Part shown: positions 36,388 through 44,489 of the stretch, piece after piece
How the letters are laid out: each line of letters begins with the position of its first letter
Numbering within the stretch: the stretch's first letter is position 1
Origin: Psychrobacter raelei
Lineage (GTDB): Bacteria; Pseudomonadota; Gammaproteobacteria; Pseudomonadales; Moraxellaceae
Assembly: GCF_022631235.3 (NCBI RefSeq)
Contig: NZ_CP093310.2
Location: 2,046,001 to 2,110,000 of the forward strand
DNA: 64,000 nt
Reading direction: 5' to 3'
Program-made: the position numbers and the translations under genes
The notes under the pieces: model-generated
What the model was told of the DNA's origin: nothing
The model's input: the letters and a program-made list of their open reading frames with translations, nothing else
Databases searched by the model: none

Positions 36388-37623
36388 TTAGGCTCCTGCG
36401 TTTAAACCTGCAACCGCTGTAGCAAACTCACCTTTAACGAACGCTTCAGGACGCTTAAGCGCTAATGCTAAACGTTCTTCGCAGCGGACAGAGATCATGT
36501 TCTTCTCAAAGTCATCTACGTTTTCAGTAGAAATAACCACGTTGGCTTCTTCACGGTCAAAAATTTGAGCGCCACTTGCAAACGCGCCTGTTAAGAACTT
36601 GCCTTTGAAGTTTGGCTCATCAGTATCGACAACTGGTAGGCCCCATAGAGTTTTTTCTAAGAAGCCCATTGGATTGGCGATGATATAGTTGCCAAGGCTG
36701 TTTTTGGTCAGCTCAATCTTCGCCCACTCCAAGAAGTCCATGACGGTACCAGTGGCAGGCATACGTGCAAGACGACACTGCAGCATTGCTAAACGCACAA
36801 CATCAATATTGGTTGATGTACCTTCAGGCTTAATAAGGGCGTTAAAATCTTCAGCTTGTGGCATGATGCCATGCAAGTTTGCACCAGAACCATTGCCAAA
36901 CAAGATTTGCTCTTCTTCTTTCTGCTTTAAACCAAAGCGCATTTCAGCATCGATAGTAGACATCAGCTGTTTGAAGTCATCTAATACTTGCTTAGACGCT
37001 TTGAACATATGAGCGATTGTGGCCACTGGTGTAATCTTGGTATCAAAAGTCATTGTAGAGTACGGCTTTTGCGTGTTTTCAGAGACCGCAGCTGCATTGT
37101 TAGTAAAGCCGCCCTCTTGCACCCAAAAAATAGCATTACTGTCTGTTTGACCTGGTGCGATTAAGTCGCGGATAAACAAACGCTGCTTAGGCTTCTGATC
37201 AATACCAGGGAGGCGTGTTGGTGCGATAATACCATCTGGAATATCAGGCGACGTAATTGCATTGCCAACAGGGATTCGGATTTTCTGACCAGCCTGGATG
37301 CCCTCTACAAACTGTGGCAAACCCTCGTGATTGGCTACAATCTGGCCAGCGGTTTGGTAAGTTTTGTTACCAGCATCGCCCTTATGGCGCGCGAATAATT
37401 GCTCAGCTTCGCCAATACGCACTTCAAGATCATTTTTAGCGACCTCCAAAGCGTTGGTGGTTGTCATTAGCTTATCTAACTCATTTTTTGTTTGAGTAGA
37501 CAACTCTTCAGACTTCTCAGCTTTTTTGAGCGCATTCTCTGCTTTTGGCAACAACTCTTCATTAGCTTTTTTCAATTGCTTGTTTACAGCATCAAGCGTA
37601 TTTTTGATTTCAAGGTCAGACAT
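36388..37623 (-). CDS. Major capsid protein, HK97 family
   Basis: A 411-residue protein. The first about 85 residues are a charged coiled coil (delta domain, an internal scaffold) and the rest is the HK97 fold, with RDLIAPGQTDSNAIFWVQE, FKASKQVLDDF, and GVMPQ-like loop IMPQAEDF. The delta domain is probably removed by the ClpP-like protease encoded just upstream. Start chosen at ATG 37623 behind GGAG; the longer frame adds MEIDI. Highly expressed, judging from its initiation region. Confidence 0.95.
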   Translation of the reverse strand: MSDLEIKNTLDAVNKQLKKANEELLPKAENALKKAEKSEELSTQTKNELDKLMTTTNALEVAKNDLEVRIGEAEQLFARHKGDAGNKTYQTAGQIVANHEGLPQFVEGIQAGQKIRIPVGNAITSPDIPDGIIAPTRLPGIDQKPKQRLFIRDLIAPGQTDSNAIFWVQEGGFTNNAAAVSENTQKPYSTMTFDTKITPVATIAHMFKASKQVLDDFKQLMSTIDAEMRFGLKQKEEEQILFGNGSGANLHGIMPQAEDFNALIKPEGTSTNIDVVRLAMLQCRLARMPATGTVMDFLEWAKIELTKNSLGNYIIANPMGFLEKTLWGLPVVDTDEPNFKGKFLTGAFASGAQIFDREEANVVISTENVDDFEKNMISVRCEERLALALKRPEAFVKGEFATAVAGLNAGA

Positions 37624-37691
37624 AATGTCTATCTCCATAAATGCGAAAACCCACCAAATGGCGGATTTCTAATGTTTAATTTGATTAAGGG

Positions 37692-38561
37692 TTAAGCGTT
37701 TAACTGCTCAAATTTAGCGGCTACAGCACGCAAATCATTGATCAGATCCTGCGGTATTTCGGTAGCGTCATGCATACCTGGCTGGGCAGCGTCTTGCGTA
37801 CCCTGTTTAATTTCTGCAATTAGTTCGCGGCGCTCACTACGTGGAATGCCTTGCATCGCCATCAATTTGTCAATCTTGCGCACCGCGTTAGATGTATTTT
37901 TAGTGTCTTCGTCTTTTGTAATAATATCGGAGTCAAGAAAGCCGTCAGCCATGCCGGTTTCTACAGCAGTCTTGCCGCTAATCCATGTTTCTGTGTCCAT
38001 CTGGGTGGCCAACTCGCCAGCATCAATACCGCTACGAACATGGTAAACATCAGCGATAGTGCCGTCGATTTGCTCTAAGAAGTCAGCCACATCCCGTAAA
38101 TCATTGCGATCACCCGCTGCAATCGTCCAGCTATTATGAATCATAAGAAAGCCAGCTCTAGCAATTTGTAGTTCATCGGCAGCCATGGCAATAAATGATG
38201 CGGCACTTGCAGCAATGCCCAAAATGCGTACAGTCACTTTGCCTTTATGCTCACGCAAGAGGTTATAGATGGCCAAACCTTCGAATACATCACCGCCCGG
38301 GCTGTTAATATTTACAATCACATCGTTGTCACGGCCAATATATTTTAGCGCTGCATTTATTCGCTTCGCTGTGGTGCCACTATCAGTCCACCAATCGTAG
38401 CCAATAGCATCTAAGATATTAATGACATTGTCATCTTCACTCACATCAGCTGCTTTAATAGCACCATCCCACATTTCACGCGCTTTGGGCGTCACATCGC
38501 TGTGCAGCTGTGGGCGTTCTTTAGCTTCTGGTGCTTTAGGTAGTTTGCTGCGTCGGTTCAT
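37692..38561 (-). CDS. ClpP-like head maturation protease
   Basis: This 289-residue S14-type prohead protease has INSPGGDVFEGLAIYN at 86-100, the nucleophile region GIAASAASF with Ser119, and His142 in FLMIHNSW. It probably cleaves the capsid delta domain during prohead maturation. The C-terminal third is a charged extension not found in ClpP itself. It overlaps the portal gene by 26 bases and directly precedes the capsid gene. Confidence 0.92.
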   Translation of the reverse strand: MNRRSKLPKAPEAKERPQLHSDVTPKAREMWDGAIKAADVSEDDNVINILDAIGYDWWTDSGTTAKRINAALKYIGRDNDVIVNINSPGGDVFEGLAIYNLLREHKGKVTVRILGIAASAASFIAMAADELQIARAGFLMIHNSWTIAAGDRNDLRDVADFLEQIDGTIADVYHVRSGIDAGELATQMDTETWISGKTAVETGMADGFLDSDIITKDEDTKNTSNAVRKIDKLMAMQGIPRSERRELIAEIKQGTQDAAQPGMHDATEIPQDLINDLRAVAAKFEQLNA

Positions 38562-39804
38562 CGTTTATAGCTCCGTAATTTTTGCCAACATGCTCAAGAT
38601 TGATTAGCGCAGACTGCACCGTATAGACATCGCCGCCAGGCACTGGTGGTAGGTTTTCAAGTCGCCTTACTTCGTTACGATTCATCCAGCCATTATTAAG
38701 AGCGCTATTGTAATATTCCGCCCGGCCCTTGCTGTCAGCCCTTAGCAATCCCTCAACAGAAAACTCGATTGTAATATCGTCGCTTTCTCTCGGGTCCAAT
38801 AGACTGGCTGCAAGCTCTTGCTCAATATTGACTAATAAAGGGCGTAAGGTATTGGTTAAAAAGTGCAGCATTTGAGCTTCAGTTGATGAAGCCCAGCTTG
38901 ATGCTTTGTCCATGTGGCCAATCATAAAGGGTGGTACACGCCACAACCGGCACAACTCCTCAACGTTATAGCTGCGAGTTTGTAGTAACTGAGCAGCTTC
39001 TGGATTCATTGTGATGTTCTGGTACTTCATGCCAGCTTCTAACACCATAATGCGTCCAGCATTTTCACTCATCGCATATTTAGTAACGTTGTCACCAATC
39101 TGACCTCTTTGTTTATCATTCAACTGCACGTCAGTTGTCAGAAACCCTGATGGCTGCATACCTTTTTTGAAGAACTTGCCAGCACTTTGGTCAGCTGCAG
39201 TTGCACTCCCAACTGTCTCACGGCCTTGATATATTGTTGCCAAACCATTGATGCCATCTATCCCAAAGCCACGAATATGCATAATTCGGTTCTCTGGGAT
39301 AACCCGATCTTTGCCATTTTTAACTTCTTTATACTCAAGGCTGCCGTTTTTTAACCGCTTCACTGTGATGCACTGCGGCAATAGCGGCTCTAATGATACT
39401 AAGCGCTTGCCAATATAAATCTTTTCGACATATGCATTACCCCACAGGCAAATGCTAGCCACAATCATCAAGCGAAAGCGGCTAGGCGTAAACTCCGCAT
39501 TGGGTTTCTTACAAAGTAGCTTGTATAAGTGGTGCGACTTAGCCAAGGTGCGGCTACCATCGTCATTGTTTTGATAGACTCTAAGCGGTAGCGTTGAAAC
39601 CGTTTCACTAATCAATCGCACACAAGCCCACACTGTAGATAATTGCAATGCACTATCTACAGTGACGTTTTTGCCGCTTGATGTTTGAGTTCCGTTGCCC
39701 AACAAGGACAACACTTGATTGGCGTCCAACTGCGTTATCTCAGCCGGAACGCCCATAAACTCTAAAATGGCCGCTCTGATAGGGCCTACCTGTTTTTTTA
39801 TCAT
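38536..39804 (-). CDS. Portal protein, HK97 family
   Basis: This 422-residue protein forms the dodecameric DNA gate. It has the typical segment STVWACVRLISETVSTLPLR near residue 54, RIMHIRGFGIDGING, and the KFFKKGMQPSGFL stretch, with the C-terminal helical NGWMNRNEVRRLENLPPV. It overlaps terL by the ATGA at 39801-39804 and the protease by 26 bases, giving a tightly coupled terL-portal-protease-capsid module. Confidence 0.95.
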   Translation of the reverse strand: MIKKQVGPIRAAILEFMGVPAEITQLDANQVLSLLGNGTQTSSGKNVTVDSALQLSTVWACVRLISETVSTLPLRVYQNNDDGSRTLAKSHHLYKLLCKKPNAEFTPSRFRLMIVASICLWGNAYVEKIYIGKRLVSLEPLLPQCITVKRLKNGSLEYKEVKNGKDRVIPENRIMHIRGFGIDGINGLATIYQGRETVGSATAADQSAGKFFKKGMQPSGFLTTDVQLNDKQRGQIGDNVTKYAMSENAGRIMVLEAGMKYQNITMNPEAAQLLQTRSYNVEELCRLWRVPPFMIGHMDKASSWASSTEAQMLHFLTNTLRPLLVNIEQELAASLLDPRESDDITIEFSVEGLLRADSKGRAEYYNSALNNGWMNRNEVRRLENLPPVPGGDVYTVQSALINLEHVGKNYGAINDEPTQQTT

Positions 39805-41504
39805 ATCCCTACCATAATTGGGTTGCTTGCAAAATCATCTAAGCCATTGCTTTGGTCATGCACTATCGCACGCGCCAGTGCCATAATTAGTGCCACTGGC
39901 CCATCAATCTTACTTTCGGCTCGCTCTTTGTTCGGATAGATGTTGTCTTTTTTATCCAGCGTGGCCACCACGTTAGACATCATCCAAGTCATCACAGGGC
40001 AGTTGCCGTGTGCTAAGCGCTGTGACAACACCAGTGCTTCAACTTCTTTCATGGGTTCTGACATGTTTTGAACAGTGTGACGAATCTCTACCATCACTGC
40101 TCCCTCGTTTTCCATGTTCTGGGCCAACTGAGCTGCTTGCCATGGATCGTAGGCTATTTCTTGTACATCGTGAGTAGCCAGATCATATTTTAGATCATCC
40201 TCAATAGCGCTAAAGTCTATAACCTCGCCAGCCGTTACAGTCAATAAACCAAGGTGATCATATTCTTGGTAACGCTCGCTATTAACCTCGCCCTCTTCCA
40301 TTAACCGGGCTTCGGGTATGTAAAACTTGCAGTGCACATGATAGTTAGGGTCATCAAGCGTTGGCGGAAACACCATCACTTTGGCGACAATATCAATCTT
40401 GGTTGCTAAATCAAGGCCGATATAGCACGGTCTGCCTTGTAGCTCCTCAAGTGATTTACGCTCTGGCGCCATTTGCCACTTGGACATATTCATCCAAGCA
40501 GATTTGGCGCCCACAAACTCGTTGACGTGCTTGGTTCTGAACGTGTTTTGCTTGTGGGCTGACTGCATTGCATCGCGGCATCTTGCTCTTAAAAACTCAC
40601 CGCTTACTGATATGTCGTAATTCGGGTTTGCTTTACGCAGTGCTAGCTCACTAAACCACTCATCTTCCTCGTCTTTTGTGTAGATCATGGCCCACATATC
40701 GGGCATGTCTAACGCACCATCGAGCATCTTTTGTGCGTCACGTACTAACGTGTAGCAAGGACCACCAATATTCGCGCCTGCGGTGGTAATAACTACCATC
40801 ATTGGCTGGTCGCGGGCACCCATACCGGTTTCCATCGTGTCGTACAGGTCCGAATCTTTATGCTCGTGGTATTCATCAACCAAAGCACATGATGGACTCG
40901 AGCCATCGCCAGGCTTACCAATAACCGGCTCAAAACGACTACCATCGGACGGTACGTTCATGTTTGATGCATTTGACTCAATACCAAAGCGTGCTTTTAA
41001 TGCCGGCGTACGGTCAACCATCTGCTTGGCCGGTCTAAACACCTCCCATGCCTGCTTCTCTGTTGTGGCGCCTGAGTAGACTTCAGCCCCGAACTCGTTA
41101 TCGGCCACGAACATATATAGGCCAATACCTGCAGCAATCACTGATTTACCATTTTTACGAGGCACAAAAACAAGTAAGCGCCGGAACCGGCGCGTTTTTG
41201 TTTTCTTAATTATCCAGCCAAATGGTATGCAAATACTAAATAGTTGCCATGGTTCAAGCGTTATTGGCAGACGCTCTCTAGCCCACTTGCCCTTCGTATG
41301 TGGTAGCAACTGGATAAACTTAGCTACTCGCTCAGCTCTCTCAGGGTCAAACCTGTATAGGAAGTCTTTACTTCTGCTTAGTTTTTTTTCGTCTAAATGA
41401 CGTTTACATGCAAGCTTAATCCATTTGCATGCAATGATTTTTCCCGCAACCACGTCGCGAGCGTACTTTTCAGCTTTTGCGACATTAGGGTATTTACGGG
41501 ACAT
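39801..41504 (-). CDS. Terminase large subunit
   Basis: This 567-residue packaging motor is an HK97/P27-associated type. The ATPase has a Walker A-like VPRKNGKS (114-121) and Walker B CALVDEYHEHKD near 210. The nuclease domain has YIGLDLATKIDIVAK near 352 and ALIMALARA at the end. Together with the small subunit it recognises cos and translocates DNA. It is 32 bases after terS and overlaps portal by 4. Confidence 0.95.
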   Translation of the reverse strand: MSRKYPNVAKAEKYARDVVAGKIIACKWIKLACKRHLDEKKLSRSKDFLYRFDPERAERVAKFIQLLPHTKGKWARERLPITLEPWQLFSICIPFGWIIKKTKTRRFRRLLVFVPRKNGKSVIAAGIGLYMFVADNEFGAEVYSGATTEKQAWEVFRPAKQMVDRTPALKARFGIESNASNMNVPSDGSRFEPVIGKPGDGSSPSCALVDEYHEHKDSDLYDTMETGMGARDQPMMVVITTAGANIGGPCYTLVRDAQKMLDGALDMPDMWAMIYTKDEEDEWFSELALRKANPNYDISVSGEFLRARCRDAMQSAHKQNTFRTKHVNEFVGAKSAWMNMSKWQMAPERKSLEELQGRPCYIGLDLATKIDIVAKVMVFPPTLDDPNYHVHCKFYIPEARLMEEGEVNSERYQEYDHLGLLTVTAGEVIDFSAIEDDLKYDLATHDVQEIAYDPWQAAQLAQNMENEGAVMVEIRHTVQNMSEPMKEVEALVLSQRLAHGNCPVMTWMMSNVVATLDKKDNIYPNKERAESKIDGPVALIMALARAIVHDQSNGLDDFASNPIMVGI

Positions 41505-41536
41505 TTCATCGTTAACTCTATCTAGTTATTTGTTAT

Positions 41537-41989
41537 TTAAAAGTCATCAAAGGGGTTTCCTTTGTCTTCATTTTTAGCGCCGCCGGTCAACCTTGTTCTG
41601 CTACTAGGGTCTAGCCCCAACAGACTTCCAAACTGCGTCATTTGTCTTTTAGCTTCATTTACTATGGTTACTGCTGGATTTTTAATTACTGATTTTTCAG
41701 TATGGATAACTAATCCATTCTCATTGATATCTTGCTCTGCTTCACGCCAACGTTGATAGGCCATGCAAAATGCCTCTACATTATGCAAGTCCGCTACTGT
41801 TAACAGTCTTGCTCCCAGTAACTCAGGCATTAATGTTTCCCACATTGTGACAGCCAAGTCTCCTAGCCATTCGGGTGGGTCCACGCTTTTTAGCTCACTG
41901 AACTTTGGCTCGCTTTTATTTAACGCTCGCTTTCCTGGATTGCCAGCAAGTTCTTTTAATCTAGTTGGCTTAGGGCGTCTGCCTGCCAT
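41537..41989 (-). CDS. Terminase small subunit, P27 family
   Basis: This 150-residue protein has the hallmark N-terminus AGRRPKPTRLKELAGNPGK of P27-family small terminases, WLGDLAVTMWETLMPEL, and the C-terminal LLGLDPSSRTRL. It binds the cos region to start packaging. Normally it directly follows the cos/HNH region, but here an endonuclease gene lies between. Confidence 0.93.
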   Translation of the reverse strand: MAGRRPKPTRLKELAGNPGKRALNKSEPKFSELKSVDPPEWLGDLAVTMWETLMPELLGARLLTVADLHNVEAFCMAYQRWREAEQDINENGLVIHTEKSVIKNPAVTIVNEAKRQMTQFGSLLGLDPSSRTRLTGGAKNEDKGNPFDDF

Positions 41990-42001
41990 AACTTCACCTA
42001 T

Positions 42002-42028
42002 AAAAAAACCCGCCGTTTATGGCGGGGT
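42002..42028 (-). terminator. Terminator between endonuclease gene and terS
   Basis: CCCGCC (42009-42014), a 6-base loop and GGCGGG (42021-42026); on the minus strand seven T follow. It marks the endonuclease gene as a separate unit. Confidence 0.8.
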
Positions 42029-42034
42029 GCGTGT

Positions 42035-43069
42035 TTACGCTATTAGTTGTAATTGGTCTGTTTCTGCAAGCTCTTTAAGTAACGACTCTATTGGTTTAAT
42101 GGTCGAAAAACATTCAGTATAACCCCTAAATTGTATTTTAGGATTGTATCTATACCCTTTAACCAGACTGTGCAACCGATACTCGATATCGTAAATAAAG
42201 TCGCCAGCGCCTTCTACTTCAAATATGACTTCCCAAGTGTAAGGCATTTCTCGGGAATTTCTAAAACGGCGCCTAATATCTTGAGCTGTGACACCTATTT
42301 TATAAAATGATTCATTATCTTTTTGGCAATGAATAACATACAAAGTTCCTTTGCCATCGTTATTCCTATCACATCGACTGATAAAGTCGCTTCTCTTCCA
42401 GCCTGATGCTTTTTTAATACCGCATTTTGGGCAACCATAAGGTTTTAAGTGCTGATTAGGAGTTTGATAAAAAGATCCGTGTTTTTTACAGATGATCTCA
42501 ACTAGCTCGTGCGCACCTTTATACTCAGTATTAGAGTAATCGTAGTTAGAATCTGCATGAACTTCTTTTGCTCTTTCTATAAAGTGCTTGGTATCGTATA
42601 CCGGTATTCCTGCACATTTATTACAGCCATAGCCGCCATGTATGTGGCTGTTGGGTGTTCTGAAGAATGAACCGTGTTCAGGGCAGATAATCTCTACCTC
42701 TGTGGTGCTGTCAATGTATTTAACTTTTGAGTAGTCATATTTTGCTTTATGTTTAACCCTAGCTTTTTCTACAAAATCTTTTCCCGTTAGTGTGTTGTTT
42801 TTTACCGTCGCCTCTTTCGCACACTCTTGGCAACCGTGCTTTGAGCGTAGGTGACTTTCAGCGGTTTGCTCGAAGTCGCCATGCGTAGGGCAGGTTATTT
42901 TTATTTTATCCTTGCTATGGCGGTACACGGTCTTACTGTAATCAAACTTACTATCATGCTTTTTAATGGCTTTAGCCAAGTACTGCTCTTGAGTCATTGG
43001 CTTTCTGTTCCCGCCATATTTTTTAGTTTGTCTTTGCGGGTTTTGAGTAGTACAATTCATTTCAGTCAT
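42035..43069 (-). CDS. Free-standing endonuclease: DUF723 zinc repeats plus T5orf172/GIY-YIG domain
   Basis: This 344-residue protein has three or four repeats of a zinc-finger-like unit, each with F-x-Y-S-K/N, I-x-C-P/K-x-H-G-x-F and Y/H-G-C-x-x-C (for example IICPEHGSFFRTPNSHI and GGYGCNKCAG). These are DUF723-type DNA-binding modules. The C-terminal about 100 residues (LYVIHCQKDNESFYKIGVT, then RRRFRNSREMPY) match the T5orf172 branch of GIY-YIG nucleases. This architecture is typical of mobile homing nucleases. GGGAG 7 bases before ATG 43069 sets the start. It separates cos from terS and is followed by its own terminator. Confidence 0.8.
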   Translation of the reverse strand: MTEMNCTTQNPQRQTKKYGGNRKPMTQEQYLAKAIKKHDSKFDYSKTVYRHSKDKIKITCPTHGDFEQTAESHLRSKHGCQECAKEATVKNNTLTGKDFVEKARVKHKAKYDYSKVKYIDSTTEVEIICPEHGSFFRTPNSHIHGGYGCNKCAGIPVYDTKHFIERAKEVHADSNYDYSNTEYKGAHELVEIICKKHGSFYQTPNQHLKPYGCPKCGIKKASGWKRSDFISRCDRNNDGKGTLYVIHCQKDNESFYKIGVTAQDIRRRFRNSREMPYTWEVIFEVEGAGDFIYDIEYRLHSLVKGYRYNPKIQFRGYTECFSTIKPIESLLKELAETDQLQLIA

Positions 43070-43223
43070 CTTGATACTCCCATTATCAGATTGATTAGAA
43101 AGGTCGGGCTATTACCAGTAGCTCGGCCTTTTGCTTTTCATATTATGAAATTTTAGTATTTATATATTTTAAATATTATTAATTAATAATTTAGTTTTTT
43201 AGAGTCACCTAGACTTTTCAAAA

Positions 43224-43297
43224 CGCGGGGATTTTTTTTTCAGGGAGGGGTCGGTCATTTCGGCAAGCCCTCTGAACAATTGACCCACCCTCCCCTT
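43224..43297 (-). other. Candidate cos (packaging) site
   Basis: On the minus strand the block reads a G-rich GGGGAGGGTGGGTCAA, about 30 bases, then GACCGACCCCTCCC, an A8 tract and CCCCGCG. It is an island of high GC inside AT-rich DNA, and the arms GGGAGGGTGGGTC and GACCGACCCCTCCC are partly complementary. Position between HNH and terS is where HK97/P27-type phages carry cos. Assignment is by pattern and position. Confidence 0.5.
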
Positions 43298-43333
43298 TTA
43301 TAATCCAGATCCATCCTCGATTATAAGGCGCAA

Positions 43334-43567
43334 CTAAAAGCCATCTGGTTTAGCAATACTTCTAACTAATGACATAAAACCTTTTTGCAAATCTGTACGC
43401 GCTATGTTCAACCAACGCTTATCAATCATATGTTCAATATCTTGAGCTTCCAAATTATTGATAAAATCACCGACTTGTTGCGCTAAAGCTTTGGCTTGAT
43501 TCATCTCTGCGATTTCTGTTGCTGTTAAATCACGGTAGCCTTTTATCTTCTTGTGTTGATTATCCAT
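43334..43567 (-). CDS. Acb2-like anti-CBASS cyclic-nucleotide sponge
   Basis: The 77 residues follow the pattern I know for Acb2 (DUF7681, Acb2/Tad1 hairpin): HKKIKGYRDLTATEIAEMNQ near the N-terminus, then a helical hairpin, and DKRWLNIARTDLQKGFMSLV with RSIAKP at the C-terminus. Acb2 is a small helical phage protein that forms hexamers and binds the cyclic di- and tri-nucleotides used by CBASS (and some Thoeris signals), blocking the host's abortive response. GGAAAG precedes the ATG. It is placed between HNH and cos, at the end of the packaged genome. Function is inferred from family resemblance. Confidence 0.75.
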   Translation of the reverse strand: MDNQHKKIKGYRDLTATEIAEMNQAKALAQQVGDFINNLEAQDIEHMIDKRWLNIARTDLQKGFMSLVRSIAKPDGF

Positions 43568-43579
43568 TATCTTTCCTTA

Positions 43580-43921
43580 TTATTCATTGGCCGTTTTGCG
43601 TCTGTGGCACGGCTTACACAACGACTGCAGGTTATCTGGTGTATCTGTACCACCTTGTGACTTAGGCGCTATGTGGTCAACGTCAGTGGCCGGTACAAGC
43701 CTGCCCGCTGCTCGACAAGATACGCAAAGATAATCATCGCGCTGAAGTATCTGCGTGCGAAGTTTGCGCCATACGTGTCCGTAACCACGCTGTGTTGTGC
43801 TCCCGTGTCGTTGTTGATGCCTAGCCCAGTTGCTGCGTCTATCTTTGTGCTCATCACAATAACCTTTGTCTTTGCGTGTTGTTAGATTGGGACAGCGTGG
43901 CGCCCTGCATGGTGTAGCCAA
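43580..43921 (-). CDS. HNH endonuclease (packaging-associated)
   Basis: This is a 113-residue protein from TTG 43921, chosen because GGAG lies 6 bases ahead and the product starts ATPCRAPRCPNLT as in related phage HNH proteins; the frame extends further up without a ribosome site. Four zinc cysteines (CPNL...YCDEH, CVSC, CKPC) hold the HNH core TDVDHIAPKSQGGTDTPDNLQSLC. HNH proteins beside cos are needed for terminase cutting in HK97-type phages. A terminator hairpin lies just upstream. Confidence 0.88.
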   Translation of the reverse strand: MATPCRAPRCPNLTTRKDKGYCDEHKDRRSNWARHQQRHGSTTQRGYGHVWRKLRTQILQRDDYLCVSCRAAGRLVPATDVDHIAPKSQGGTDTPDNLQSLCKPCHRRKTANE

Positions 43922-43937
43922 CACAAGCTCCAGATAT

Positions 43938-43966
43938 AAAAAAACCCACGCTGTTGCCAACGTGGG
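43938..43966 (-). terminator. Leader terminator upstream of HNH
   Basis: On the minus strand CCCACG, 10-base loop, CGTGGG, then seven T; ends 17 bases before the HNH start codon. A candidate target of phage antitermination. Confidence 0.75.
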
Positions 43967-43998
43967 AGAAGTAAAAGAGTGTGATGCCCTCATTGGAC

Positions 43999-44020
43999 CG
44001 TTCCTCATATATGAGGAACG
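43999..44020. promoter_or_regulatory. Perfect 22-bp palindrome, possible operator
   Basis: CGTTCCTCATA and its exact reverse complement abut with no spacer. It lies in the leader ahead of the packaging/late operon. Could bind a dimeric regulator, or form a cruciform/RNA hairpin. Confidence 0.6.
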
Positions 44021-44078
44021 TAGAACCTATAAGGTTATAAACAGCATTCATCCAGATGATGCTATTAAATTACAGGCA

Positions 44079-44112
44079 CAAAAAAGCGACTGATAATTAA
44101 ATCAATCGCTTT
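44079..44112 (-). terminator. Terminator ending the early/replication operon
   Basis: Stem AAGCGA/TCGCTT extended past one mismatch (to about 44112), with six T following on the minus strand. It closes the unit that ends with the 44202-44489 gene. Confidence 0.65.
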
Positions 44113-44201
44113 TAATAACGCCTTACTTATACGTAAGACCACTTTATATAAATACTACCTTATCTGTCATAGAGGGTCAACCTATACTTCGCTCTATTAT
44201 A

Positions 44202-44489
44202 TCAAGCGCCTTTTCTGGGGTCTTTGTAACGCTGACTTACTCCGCTATCAATATCCACACCTAACTGATAGCCAGTTAGAAAATATTTCGCCATAAGAGT
44301 TATAGCATATTCTGATTGGTTGCTGATCAACCCAACAGGTTGGCCACTTAAAGCATAATCAAAACAGCGGCGCCTAAAATCATGCCTATGGCTATTTGGC
44401 CACCGCCTTACAGCGTGCGCAAGAACAGGGTCTGATAAGAATTCATCTAACAATATATTGTACTGCTTTTTTGTTAAATTTAATCGCAT
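44202..44489 (-). CDS. Unknown phage protein
   Basis: This is a 95-residue protein; ATG 44489 is preferred since AGGGA is spaced 6 bases ahead of it, while ATG 44495 directly abuts AGGGA. It is basic in the centre (AVRRWPNSHRHDFRRRCFDYA) with a hydrophobic C-terminal helix region (ITLMAKYFLTGYQLG). It overlaps the preceding gene, and it is the last gene before the late leader, where lambda-like phages keep late regulators. I do not recognise its family. Confidence 0.6.
   Translation of the reverse strand: MRLNLTKKQYNILLDEFLSDPVLAHAVRRWPNSHRHDFRRRCFDYALSGQPVGLISNQSEYAITLMAKYFLTGYQLGVDIDSGVSQRYKDPRKGA

Larger units (their letters stand above)
43922..44201. other. Non-coding late-leader region with two terminators and a perfect palindrome
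   Basis: 280 bases before the HNH gene. It contains minus-strand terminators at 43938-43966 and 44079-44112 and a 22-bp perfect palindrome at 43999-44020, then a short inverted repeat AACCT/AGGTT at 44025-44037. The arrangement resembles a late promoter leader whose terminators are overcome by antitermination. Confidence 0.6.
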
